Below, piece after piece: positions 1 to 6,075 of a stretch of DNA of 6,075 nucleotides. Position 1 is the first letter of the stretch; the number at the start of each line of letters is the position of its first letter. The notes beneath the pieces were generated by a model. That model saw only the letters and a program-made list of their open reading frames with translations. It was not told the DNA's origin and did no database searches. The position numbers were made by a program, and so were the translations under genes. This DNA comes from Rhodospirillales bacterium (GTDB lineage: Bacteria; Pseudomonadota; Alphaproteobacteria; Rhodospirillales; UBA2165): the NCBI GenBank assembly GCA_013204125.1, contig JABMOP010000039.1:1-6075 (forward strand), read 5' to 3'.

Positions 1-20
1 ACAAAGGCTTCATCTAATCA

Positions 21-26
21 GGGAGG
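21..26 (+). promoter_or_regulatory. Ribosome binding site of dctP (decides the start)
   Basis: A strong Shine-Dalgarno sequence, GGGAGG, lies just before two adjacent in-frame ATG codons at 29 and 32. Spacing is only 2 bases to the first ATG but 5 to the second, so the second is the more plausible start. The resulting proteins differ by one methionine. Only 28 bases upstream are visible, so the promoter cannot be assessed. Confidence 0.75.
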
Positions 27-31
27 ATATG

Positions 32-1195
32 ATGACTATCACCAAAAAAATTGCGTTATCGGCACTCAGCATCGGCGCAGCGGCCTTGTTTGCCTTTCCG
101 GCCGCGGTTTCTGTTTCCAAAACCGTATCGGCCAAGGAATTCATCAACGCCCCATGGCCGCCGGCCATGTCGCATATCAACCGCGTGACCTGGCCCAAAG
201 TATTCAAGGAAATTACCAAGGCAACCAACGGCAATATTAAATGGAAATTGGTGCCAGGCGGCTCACTCGCCAACCCGAAAGAATCATTCCAGGCAACGAC
301 AAACGGTTTGATCCAGGGTGCGCTTGGTATTTCCACCTATGTTCCGAACTTGGTGCCGTCTTTAAACACCATTTATTCCACCATCGTATTCGATCAGGAC
401 GTCACCACGGCCTCCGCCGCGGCGATGGAAACATTCTATCTCGATTGCCCATCTTGCTTGGCGGAATTCAAAAAGATCAATATCGCGCCGTTGTCCGGTT
501 GGACCTCCTCGCAATATTATCTGGCGTGCCGCGCGCCCTATGGCTCGGTTGACTCGCTCAAAGGCAAGCGCATTCGCGCCACCGGCGGCTATTCTGAACT
601 TTGGCGTCTTGCCGGCGCAGTGCCGGTTGCAGCAACCCTGCCCGAAGCCGTGACCTTGTTGCAGCGCGGCGGTCTGGATTGCCAGAACGGTGTGCACAAT
701 TGGCTGAAAATCTTCGGCTATGGGGATTTCGCCAAAAACGTCACCAACTTTCCGACGGGACTGACCGGCCCGGCGATCGGCTGGATGATCAACCGCGATG
801 CGTGGAAATCACTGACCCACGATGAGAAGATAGTCCATATGAAACAGGCTGCTTGGGTTACTTCGATGCAGGCGCTTTCTGATTTCACCGCCGATAACAA
901 CAAGAGCCTCAAGTTCGTTATGGACAAGAAAAAGGTCAAGATGGTTGAAGCGGATGCAAGCGGCTTCAAATCATTGTTCGCCAAATACGATAGTGAACAA
1001 AAGGTGCGGAATATCGAACACGCCAAGAATTTTGGTGTTGCCGATCCCGGCGCGATTATCGATGCGTATAAGCGGAACCTGACCAAGTGGGCCGGGCTGG
1101 CCAAAGACATTGCCCGTGATCGCAGCGGCGTCGATGCCTTCACCGATCTGCTTTGGACTCATATCTATTCAAAAGTGGACCCAGAAAAACTGTAA
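32..1195 (+). CDS. dctP: TRAP transporter solute-binding protein, DctP family
   Basis: Periplasmic substrate-binding subunit of a tripartite ATP-independent periplasmic (TRAP) transporter; it captures an organic acid and delivers it to the DctQM membrane complex. The product is 387 residues (388 from the ATG at 29), somewhat longer than the usual 320-340. Numbering from the ATG at 29, a signal peptide has the basic start ITKK, a hydrophobic core at about 8-29 and a likely cleavage after VSA at 33-35. The family signature follows at about 175-220: SLKGKRIRATGG, with the arginine that usually ligates the substrate carboxylate near R183, then GAVPV, PEAVTLLQRG and LDCQNG. Four cysteines (140, 143, 167, 218) lie in the mature protein, including a CPSC pair. 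The gene is followed directly by dctQ and dctM, which supports the assignment. The substrate cannot be read from the sequence; a carboxylate is expected from the family. The family is certain, the ligand is not. Confidence 0.93.
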   Translation: MTITKKIALSALSIGAAALFAFPAAVSVSKTVSAKEFINAPWPPAMSHINRVTWPKVFKEITKATNGNIKWKLVPGGSLANPKESFQATTNGLIQGALGISTYVPNLVPSLNTIYSTIVFDQDVTTASAAAMETFYLDCPSCLAEFKKINIAPLSGWTSSQYYLACRAPYGSVDSLKGKRIRATGGYSELWRLAGAVPVAATLPEAVTLLQRGGLDCQNGVHNWLKIFGYGDFAKNVTNFPTGLTGPAIGWMINRDAWKSLTHDEKIVHMKQAAWVTSMQALSDFTADNNKSLKFVMDKKKVKMVEADASGFKSLFAKYDSEQKVRNIEHAKNFGVADPGAIIDAYKRNLTKWAGLAKDIARDRSGVDAFTDLLWTHIYSKVDPEKL

Positions 1196-1209
1196 CATTT
1201 GAGATCGGT

Positions 1210-1242
1210 ATGGGGCCCCGATTATGGGGCCCCATTTCCTTT
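1210..1242 (+). terminator. GC-rich hairpin between dctP and dctQ, likely leaky terminator or mRNA stabiliser
   Basis: A perfect 10-bp inverted repeat has the left arm ATGGGGCCCC (1210-1219), the loop GATTAT (1220-1225) and the right arm GGGGCCCCAT (1226-1235). It is followed by TTTCCTTT-like sequence through 1242. The stem has eight consecutive G-C pairs. The downstream T-tract is broken by two C residues, so termination is likely incomplete. It begins 14 bases after the dctP stop. Such a hairpin after a binding-protein gene commonly ends part of the transcripts or protects the upstream mRNA from 3' exonucleases, giving more binding protein than permease. This role is inferred. Confidence 0.7.
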
Positions 1243-1301
1243 AATCTGATATCAATAACGGCTCGCGAGTAAGGGCCTCAAGTTCTTTTCGGGGGATTCT
1301 C

Positions 1302-1820
1302 ATGGACCGTATTTTAAAATGGCTCGAATGGCCGATCCATATTTTTTTGTGGGTCGGATTGCTCGCCGGCGCTCTGATGATGTTTCATGTGAGTGCCGAT
1401 GTCGCCGGGCGCACGATCTTCAACAGCCCCCTGATCGGCACCAACGAAATCGTTTCCGGCTATTACATGGTCGCGGCCGCCTATCTTCCCTGGGCTTATA
1501 TCGCGAAAAACGACGATCATATTGCCGTTGAACTGTTCGTCCAGGCAGTCCCCGCCCGCATCATGGTGTGGCTGGAATTAATTTTGAAAGCGCTGACGGT
1601 CGCCTATGTCTGTGTTTTCGCCTACCAGACCTTTTTCCGCGCTATCGAACAGACGCGGGCCGGCGAAGCCTTGGAAGTCGGAGGCGCCTACATGGCGCTG
1701 TGGCCGAGCCGGTACCTGTTACCACTGGCCGGCGCCTTGATGATTATCTACTTGGTTGTCCGCATCTTCCGGGATTTCGGACGCGCAATGAACAAAGATT
1801 ACCAAAGCGGTAAGGGCTAG
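1302..1820 (+). CDS. dctQ: TRAP transporter small permease subunit, DctQ family
   Basis: Small integral membrane subunit of the TRAP transporter, which pairs with DctM in the inner membrane and helps form the docking surface for DctP. The 172 residues match the family length. Four hydrophobic segments are visible at about 12-32, 48-68, 88-110 and 138-157, the expected DctQ topology. Characteristic features are the segment around GRTIF-NSPLIGTNEI (36-50), then a second helix ending PWAYIA, and the polar stretch KNDDHIAVELF (69-79), which matches the 'r..HI.Vd' region common in the family. A GGGGG at 1291-1295, 6 bases before the ATG, serves as ribosome binding site. The gene lies 106 bases after dctP, with the hairpin in between, and 3 bases before dctM, so dctQ and dctM are surely co-transcribed. 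Identification rests on topology, length and position. Confidence 0.92.
   Translation: MDRILKWLEWPIHIFLWVGLLAGALMMFHVSADVAGRTIFNSPLIGTNEIVSGYYMVAAAYLPWAYIAKNDDHIAVELFVQAVPARIMVWLELILKALTVAYVCVFAYQTFFRAIEQTRAGEALEVGGAYMALWPSRYLLPLAGALMIIYLVVRIFRDFGRAMNKDYQSGKG
1812..1816 (+). promoter_or_regulatory. Ribosome binding site of dctM inside the end of dctQ
   Basis: AAGGG lies 7 bases before the dctM ATG at 1824 and is formed by the last two sense codons of dctQ. Ribosomes finishing dctQ therefore cover the dctM initiation region, so the two subunits, which work in one complex, are probably translationally coupled. Confidence 0.6.
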
Positions 1821-1823
1821 ATC

Positions 1824-3140
1824 ATGGACGCCCTCACCTTCGGACTCCTCAGCCTCGCGGCGATCATGGCGTTGATCGCCATACGCCTGCCCATCGGCGT
1901 CGCCTTGGGCGGCATTACCATGTTTGGTTTCGCCTATCTCACCAATTGGAATGTCGCATTGGGTGTTATCCGCGAAACGCCCTTCGTGTTTTCCGCCAAT
2001 TGGGATTTAACGGCGATCCCGATGTTCCTGTTGATGGGCGCTATTACCAATAATTCGGGTATTTCGGCCTCTCTGTTCCGGGCGGCAAGATTGTGGTTCG
2101 CGGCGCTTCCGGGCGGGTTAGCGGTGGCCACCAATTTCGCCTGCGCCGGTTTCGCAGCCGCCTGCGGATCATCGATTGCGGCGGCGGCGGCGATGGCGCG
2201 CTTGGCAACACCTGAAATGATTCGCGCCGGATACGATAAAAGCCTAGCCACCGGTGTTGTCGCCAGCGCCGGCACTTTGGCGGCCTTGATCCCGCCTTCG
2301 ATCCTGTTTGTCCTTTATGGCATCTTCGCCGAAGTCTCGATCGTTGAATTGCTGATCGCTGGTATTTTCCCAGGGCTTCTGACCGCCTTTATTTACGCCG
2401 CGATGATTATTATCCGTTGCCTGATCAGTCCCGAATTAGCGCCGAAAATCAGTGACGAAGAATTGGCCGAAATGAAGAAAGAACGTTGGACCGCACTGAA
2501 AGACGTGTGGCCGCTTCTGGCGCTGATTTTCGGCATTATCGGCGGTCTTTACGGAGGCGTGGTTACACCGACCGAAGGCGGCGCGGCGGGGGCGTCGCTG
2601 GCGCTGGTGATTGGTATTTTTCAAAAACGCATGAATTTGGAATTGTTCATCGAATCGCTCCGCGATGCCATCGGCACCACGGCGCAAATTTTCTTCGTCG
2701 GCATGGGCGCCGTGATGTACACCAAGTTCCTGGCACTGGCCGGGGTTTCCACCATGCTCGTCGATATGATCGGCGGCTGGGCCGGCGATCCGATCCTTTT
2801 GGTGATTGCGGCGTCGCTCGTTTACATCATCCTCGGCATGTTCCTAGACCCCTTAGGGATTATGCTCATAACTATTCCGGTTCTGGTGCCGATGTTCGTC
2901 GCCTTGGATTTAAACTTGGTCTGGTTTGGCGTCATCGTCGTTAAATATGTGGAGATCGGATTGCTAACGCCGCCGGTCGGCTTTAACGTCTATGTGGTGA
3001 AAAATGTGGTCGGCGATTCCATAGCGCTGCACGATATTTTCAGAGGTTGCTTCTGGTTTCTCGGTTGCGAGGTCATTATTATGACGCTTCTGATTTCTTT
3101 CCCGCAGATTTCGCTATGGCTGCCGGCGACCATGCAATAA
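1824..3140 (+). CDS. dctM: TRAP transporter large permease subunit, DctM family
   Basis: Large membrane subunit that carries out sodium-coupled transport of the substrate released by DctP. The 438 residues match the usual 425-440, and the protein is almost entirely hydrophobic with about a dozen membrane segments. Family landmarks in order: RLPIGVALGG (21-30), NWDLTAIPMFLLMGAI (59-74), the GSS-containing re-entrant segment with downstream ATPEM and GYDKS (115-140), AGTLAALIPPSI (149-160), YGGVVTPTEGGAAGA (243-257), FLDPLGIMLITIPVLVP (340-356) and IGLLTPPVGFNVYVVK (378-393). The two P-P-containing loops and the GSS region correspond to the elevator-domain hairpins that form the sodium and substrate sites in structurally known SiaQM proteins. 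A charged cytoplasmic-looking loop rich in Glu and Lys (205-227) separates the two halves. It starts 3 bases after dctQ. No truncation or frameshift is seen. The transported compound is unknown. Confidence 0.96.
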   Translation: MDALTFGLLSLAAIMALIAIRLPIGVALGGITMFGFAYLTNWNVALGVIRETPFVFSANWDLTAIPMFLLMGAITNNSGISASLFRAARLWFAALPGGLAVATNFACAGFAAACGSSIAAAAAMARLATPEMIRAGYDKSLATGVVASAGTLAALIPPSILFVLYGIFAEVSIVELLIAGIFPGLLTAFIYAAMIIIRCLISPELAPKISDEELAEMKKERWTALKDVWPLLALIFGIIGGLYGGVVTPTEGGAAGASLALVIGIFQKRMNLELFIESLRDAIGTTAQIFFVGMGAVMYTKFLALAGVSTMLVDMIGGWAGDPILLVIAASLVYIILGMFLDPLGIMLITIPVLVPMFVALDLNLVWFGVIVVKYVEIGLLTPPVGFNVYVVKNVVGDSIALHDIFRGCFWFLGCEVIIMTLLISFPQISLWLPATMQ

Positions 3141-3158
3141 CGCCGGAATTATTTTTTT
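3123..3158 (+). terminator. Possible weak terminator spanning the dctM stop codon
   Basis: The inverted repeat CCGGCG (3123-3128) and CGCCGG (3141-3146) encloses a 12-base loop that ends in the dctM stop codon TAA (3138-3140). It is followed by AATTA and then a run of seven T (3152-3158). The stem is short but all G-C, and the T-run is offset by five bases, so any termination would be partial and would occur before the dehydrogenase gene. The hairpin is visible in the sequence; the function is inferred. Confidence 0.35.
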
Positions 3159-3176
3159 AAACGGAGAATTTACGAA

Positions 3177-3941
3177 ATGGATGTAAGCGGACATGCGGCC
3201 ATCGTCACCGGCGGCGCATCTGGTTTGGGCGCGGCAACGGCGCGGCTATTAGCGAAACGCGGCGCCAAAGTTGCGCTTCTCGATCTCAATGAAGAAAAGG
3301 GCAATGCGGTTGCCAAAGAAATTGGCGGCGTTTTCTTCAAAGCCGAAATTTCTAACGAAGCCCAAGTGCAAGCGGCCCTCGACGGTGCCAAGGAAAAACA
3401 CGGCGTCGCCCGTATTTTAATCAACTGCGCCGGCATCGGCGGCGCGGCGCGCACGGTCGGGCGCGACGGCGCCTACCCGCTGGATAAATATGTCCGCATC
3501 ATCACCGTTAATTTGATCGGCACCTTTAACGCAACCCGCCTGTTTGCCGTCGACGTCAGCAATGCCGAACCCTTGAACGAAGATGGCGAACGCGGCGTCG
3601 TGGTTATGACCGCATCGGTCGCCGCCTATGAAGGACAGATCGGGCAAGTCGCCTATTCGGCGTCCAAGGGCGGCATTGTCGCCATGACCCTGCCGATTGC
3701 CCGCGATCTTTCAGCCCGCGGCGTGCGCGTCAACACTATCGCGCCCGGCGTTATCTTGACGCCGCTCGCCGATGGATTGTCGGAAGAAGCCTTAAATGCC
3801 CTCAATGCCAGCGTGCCGTTCCCGAAGCGTATGGGCCACGATACGGAATATGCCGATCTGGCTTTGCATATATGCGAGAACACTTACTTGAACGGCGAAA
3901 CCATCCGCCTCGATGGTGCGCTGCGTATGGCGCCGCGTTAG
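3177..3941 (+). CDS. Short-chain dehydrogenase/reductase, HSD10-like (3-hydroxyacyl-CoA dehydrogenase type 2 family)
   Basis: NAD-dependent cytoplasmic oxidoreductase with a classical SDR Rossmann fold. The 254 residues are typical. Cofactor motif TGGASGLG is at 11-18; D36 at the end of the second beta strand (LLDLN) indicates NAD rather than NADP. NCAG is at 83-86, the structural Asn at 112 (VNLIGT), the catalytic Ser at 147 and the YSASK motif with Tyr160 and Lys164. Segments such as ASVAAYEGQIGQVAYSASKG, LPIARDL, IAPGVILTPL, SVPFPKRMG and the ending LNGETIRLDGALRM closely follow mammalian HSD10 (HSD17B10), which oxidises 3-hydroxyacyl-CoA and 3-hydroxy-2-methylbutyryl-CoA in isoleucine breakdown. 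The adenine-contacting Asp common near residue 57 is Glu here. GGAG at 3163-3166 is the ribosome binding site, 10 bases before the ATG. The gene lies 36 bases after dctM on the same strand, suggesting it acts on the imported acid or its CoA ester (inference). A different hydroxy-acid or alcohol substrate is possible. Confidence 0.88.
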   Translation: MDVSGHAAIVTGGASGLGAATARLLAKRGAKVALLDLNEEKGNAVAKEIGGVFFKAEISNEAQVQAALDGAKEKHGVARILINCAGIGGAARTVGRDGAYPLDKYVRIITVNLIGTFNATRLFAVDVSNAEPLNEDGERGVVVMTASVAAYEGQIGQVAYSASKGGIVAMTLPIARDLSARGVRVNTIAPGVILTPLADGLSEEALNALNASVPFPKRMGHDTEYADLALHICENTYLNGETIRLDGALRMAPR

Positions 3942-5677
3942 AACTTAAGCGCTTTTTCGGCGGCGGCGGCATCCAGTGCGCGAAACGCTTCAAACTGGCT
4001 CAAGAAAACGGACCCGGTAAGATTTTCCAAGAAGGACGAGCGTTTGAGCCTGTCCATCACCGGTCCCTTGACCTCGGATAGATGAAAACTGACGCCGGCA
4101 TCTTTGAGCCGCCCATTGATGGCTTCCAAGCTTTCCAAGGCGCTGGCATCGACTTCGTTGACCGCCGGGCACATCAAGATGACATGAGCCAGATCAGGAT
4201 TGTCCGCAACCAAAGTGTAAATCTGATCTTCCAAGAACCGTGCATTGGCGAAATAGAGGCTTTCGTCAACGCGCAAGGTCATCACGCTTGGGCTGGTCAC
4301 CACTTCGTGGCGGAGAATGTTTCTGAAATGCTCGGTCCCCGGGACTTGGCCGACGATGGCGCAATGCGGGCGGCTGGTGCGGTAAAGATGAAGCACCAGG
4401 GACAACCCGACCCCGGCGACGATGCCGATTTCAATACCGAGCCCCAATGTCATGATAATTGTGGCCGCCATGGCGGCGAAATCGCTTTTGGAATAGCGCC
4501 AGGTGCTTTTAAGCGCGCCGATATCCACCAAAGATAGAACCGCAACGAAAATGGTCGCCGCCAGTGTCGCTTTGGGCAAATGAAACAGCAACGGCGTCAG
4601 AAACAATGCCGCCAGCGATATGCCGATGGCCGTAAAGGCGCCGGCGGCGGGAGTTTCAGCGCCGGCGTCGTAATTCACGACGGAGCGGGCAAAGCCGCCG
4701 GTCACCGGATAGGCGCCGGACAGCGCCGAGGCCACATTGGCGGCGCCGAGACCGATCAATTCCTGGTTCGGATCGATCCGTTGGCGCTTTTTGGCGGCCA
4801 GCGTTTGCGCGACGGAAACGGATTCAACAAATCCAATAACGCTGATAAGGATCGCCGGGCCTAAAAGCTCCAACCACAGATCAGATTTAAACTGAGGCAC
4901 GCCGAGGTTCGGTAGCCCTTGTGGCAAATCGCCGACGATGGAAACACCGAAACCGGCGACATCGAACCACGCCGCAGCCGAAGTGGTGGCGATAACCGCG
5001 AAGACCGGCCCCGCCTTGGCGGTCAAATCAGCGGCAAAGGGGTGAAGGCCAAGACCGATGAGCGTCGATTTAAGCCGCGCCCGCGACCAAAAAAGAAAAG
5101 CGGCGCTGGCGGCGCCAAAGGTGAAAGTGATCCAGTTTGTATGGGCTGCGTTTTGGCTGATGGACATCGCCAATTCAGTCAGATTATGACCCCCCGCATC
5201 GATGCCTAAAATATGTTTCAACTGGCTGGCCGCGATAATGATGCCGGACGCGGTGATAAACCCGGCGATCACCGGATGGCTTAAAAAATTTGCTAGAAAA
5301 CCAAAGCGAAAAAGCCCAAGGAGAATTAAAAAGCCGCCGGACAAAAGCGCCAGCACCACCGCAGCTTCGATATAACCGGCGCCGCCCTCTGCCGCCACCT
5401 TGCCGACCGCCGCCGCCGTCATCAACGACACCACGGCGACCGGCCCAACGGCGAGGGCACGCGAGGTGCCAAACACTGCATAACCGACAAGCGGTAAGAT
5501 ACTGGCATAAAGCCCAATTTCCGGCGGCAAACCGGCGAGCATGGCATAGGCCAAGGATTGCGGGATCAGCATGATGGTGACAATCACCGCCGCCGTCAGA
5601 TCGTTGCTTAACGCCGCTGCATTATAGGCCCGCCCCCACTCAAGAACCGGAAAATAGCGCGTTAATTTTGTTGCCAT
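3938..5677 (-). CDS. SulP family anion transporter with C-terminal STAS domain
   Basis: Inner-membrane anion transporter of the SulP/SLC26 family. The 579 residues fit the family. The membrane part (about 25-430) begins with the SulP signature: PQSLAYAMLAGLPPEIGLYAS (39-59), then FGTSRALAVGPVAVVSLM (69-86). It continues with FLSHPVIAGF (131-140) and the conserved GFVESVSVAQTLAAKK (282-297), DPNQELIGLGAANV (302-315), YPVTGGFARSVVN (323-335). A cytoplasmic STAS domain occupies about 455-565 and includes VNEVDASALESLEAI (506-520), the loop that in SpoIIAA-type proteins is phosphorylated; here Ala511 follows Asp510. On the minus strand AGGA (5689-5692) lies 11 bases upstream of the ATG. The start is 24 bases after the persulfide dioxygenase gene, so the two probably form an operon, favouring sulfite or sulfate as cargo. 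SulP members also carry bicarbonate or C4-dicarboxylates (for example DauA), so the substrate is not settled. The stop codon overlaps that of the convergent dehydrogenase gene. Confidence 0.93.
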   Translation of the reverse strand: MATKLTRYFPVLEWGRAYNAAALSNDLTAAVIVTIMLIPQSLAYAMLAGLPPEIGLYASILPLVGYAVFGTSRALAVGPVAVVSLMTAAAVGKVAAEGGAGYIEAAVVLALLSGGFLILLGLFRFGFLANFLSHPVIAGFITASGIIIAASQLKHILGIDAGGHNLTELAMSISQNAAHTNWITFTFGAASAAFLFWSRARLKSTLIGLGLHPFAADLTAKAGPVFAVIATTSAAAWFDVAGFGVSIVGDLPQGLPNLGVPQFKSDLWLELLGPAILISVIGFVESVSVAQTLAAKKRQRIDPNQELIGLGAANVASALSGAYPVTGGFARSVVNYDAGAETPAAGAFTAIGISLAALFLTPLLFHLPKATLAATIFVAVLSLVDIGALKSTWRYSKSDFAAMAATIIMTLGLGIEIGIVAGVGLSLVLHLYRTSRPHCAIVGQVPGTEHFRNILRHEVVTSPSVMTLRVDESLYFANARFLEDQIYTLVADNPDLAHVILMCPAVNEVDASALESLEAINGRLKDAGVSFHLSEVKGPVMDRLKRSSFLENLTGSVFLSQFEAFRALDAAAAEKALKF

Positions 5678-5701
5678 GAGAGCGATTGTCCTGCTTGGCC
5701 C

Positions 5702-6075
5702 TTAAAAGGCGTCGAGCGGTAATTTCAAATAACGCTGCCCGTTTTCTTCCGCCGGCGGCAGATTGCCGGCGCGCATATTTACCTGCACCGATGGCAGGAT
5801 CAGGCGCGGCATATCTAATGTTGCATCACGCTTTGTCCGCATGGCGACGAATTCGCTTTCAGAAATGCCATTATGAACATGAATGTTATAGGCGCGTTCT
5901 TCGGCAACCGTCGTTTCCCATTGGTATTTATCGCGCCCCGGCGCTTTATAATCGTGGCACATGAACAATCTGGTATCCGGTGGCAGCTTGAAAATTTTGG
6001 AAATCGATTGATGCAGCACCGATGCATCACCGCCTGGAAAATCACACCTGGCGGTGCCGTAATCGGGCATGAACA
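5702..6075 (-). CDS. ETHE1/Blh-type persulfide dioxygenase, MBL fold (C-terminal part, cut by the window edge)
   Basis: Probable sulfur dioxygenase that uses non-haem iron to oxidise glutathione persulfide to sulfite in sulfide detoxification. About 124 C-terminal codons are visible. The reading frame stays open through the right edge (a Leu/Met/Val-type codon, then Phe, before the ATG at 6070), so that ATG is almost certainly internal: it matches the '(GDT)LFMPDYGTARCDF' segment in the middle of the family domain, and full-length members have roughly 230-300 residues. Counting from that Met: ARCDFPGG (7-14) corresponds to the GRTDFQ region of human ETHE1, including its conserved Arg; CHDYKAPG (38-45) carries the histidine of the last MBL metal-site motif; ETTVAEERAYN (52-62) and VQVNMRAG (95-102) match ETHE1's 'TVEEERTLN' and 'VPANMRCG'. 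The HxHxDH motif lies outside the window. The downstream SulP gene fits a sulfur-oxidation role. Confident of the family; the exact sulfur substrate is inferred. Confidence 0.88.
   Translation of the reverse strand, partial: FMPDYGTARCDFPGGDASVLHQSISKIFKLPPDTRLFMCHDYKAPGRDKYQWETTVAEERAYNIHVHNGISESEFVAMRTKRDATLDMPRLILPSVQVNMRAGNLPPAEENGQRYLKLPLDAF

Noticed and set aside
10..336. Open frame on the minus strand opposite dctP
   Set aside because: It lies opposite the signal peptide and N-terminal region of a clear family member, has no recognisable domain, and the plus-strand protein explains the sequence.
1247..1269. Two small palindromes, TGATATCA (1247-1254) and CTCGCGAG (1262-1269), upstream of dctQ
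   Set aside because: Eight-base palindromes are expected by chance. They are different sequences, are not repeated elsewhere that I noticed, and no promoter-like boxes accompany them.
3928..3957. GCGC pairs around the convergent stop codons followed by five T (3953-3957)
   Set aside because: The stem is only four pairs plus a wobble with a loop of about 15 bases, too weak to call a terminator.
3955..3970. Short GCG/GGC triplet run at the 3' end of sulP
   Set aside because: It encodes the alanine-rich C-terminus of SulP (AAAAEKALKF region); it is a short codon-level run, not a meaningful repeat element.
4082..5209. Several long plus-strand open frames opposite sulP
   Set aside because: They are low-complexity, rich in Arg, Gly and Gln and lack family features. 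They are shadows of the minus-strand SulP gene, whose signature motifs are intact through the whole stretch.
5686..5964. 92-residue plus-strand open frame opposite the dioxygenase gene
   Set aside because: The minus-strand frame has clear ETHE1-like motifs; the plus-strand frame has no recognisable domain and overlaps the sulP ribosome binding region.
5702..6070. Treating the ATG at 6070 as the start of a complete small protein
   Set aside because: The frame is open upstream to the window edge and the Met is internal to the conserved MBL domain, so the gene is partial, not a small stand-alone protein.

Overview
The window holds six genes in two converging transcription units. All are ordinary bacterial metabolic or transport genes, and nothing in it looks like a phage, transposon, CRISPR array or RNA gene. 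Moderate GC (mid-50s percent by eye), good Shine-Dalgarno sites, a complete DctP/DctQ/DctM TRAP transporter and the style of the sulfur genes suggest a proteobacterium. My best guess is an alphaproteobacterium of the Rhodospirillales type, possibly marine. This assignment is an inference from gene content, not from a marker gene.

Plus strand, positions 32-3941: a tripartite TRAP uptake system followed by an oxidoreductase. The order is dctP (exported solute-binding protein), a spacer with a GC-rich hairpin, dctQ (small membrane subunit), dctM (large membrane subunit), and a short-chain dehydrogenase/reductase closely resembling 3-hydroxyacyl-CoA dehydrogenase type 2 (HSD10). DctP would capture an organic acid in the periplasm and DctQM would import it with sodium. 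The dehydrogenase may act on that substrate or on a CoA derivative of it. Hairpins after dctP and at the end of dctM could grade expression so that binding protein exceeds permease, and permease exceeds or equals the enzyme.

Minus strand, positions 6075-3938: the 3' part of an ETHE1/Blh-type persulfide dioxygenase (metallo-beta-lactamase fold), running off the right edge of the window, followed after 24 bases by a full-length SulP-family anion transporter with a C-terminal STAS domain. The pair looks like a sulfide/persulfide oxidation unit: the dioxygenase makes sulfite from glutathione persulfide, and SulP could move the resulting sulfur oxyanion across the membrane.

The two units meet tail to tail, and the stop codons of the dehydrogenase and sulP overlap by four bases, so no spacer is available for a conventional terminator between them. 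No stretch longer than about 110 bases lacks a gene. I see no clearly undescribed system. The points most worth a second look are the SulP-dioxygenase pairing, the HSD10-like enzyme attached to the TRAP operon, and the hairpins inside that operon.
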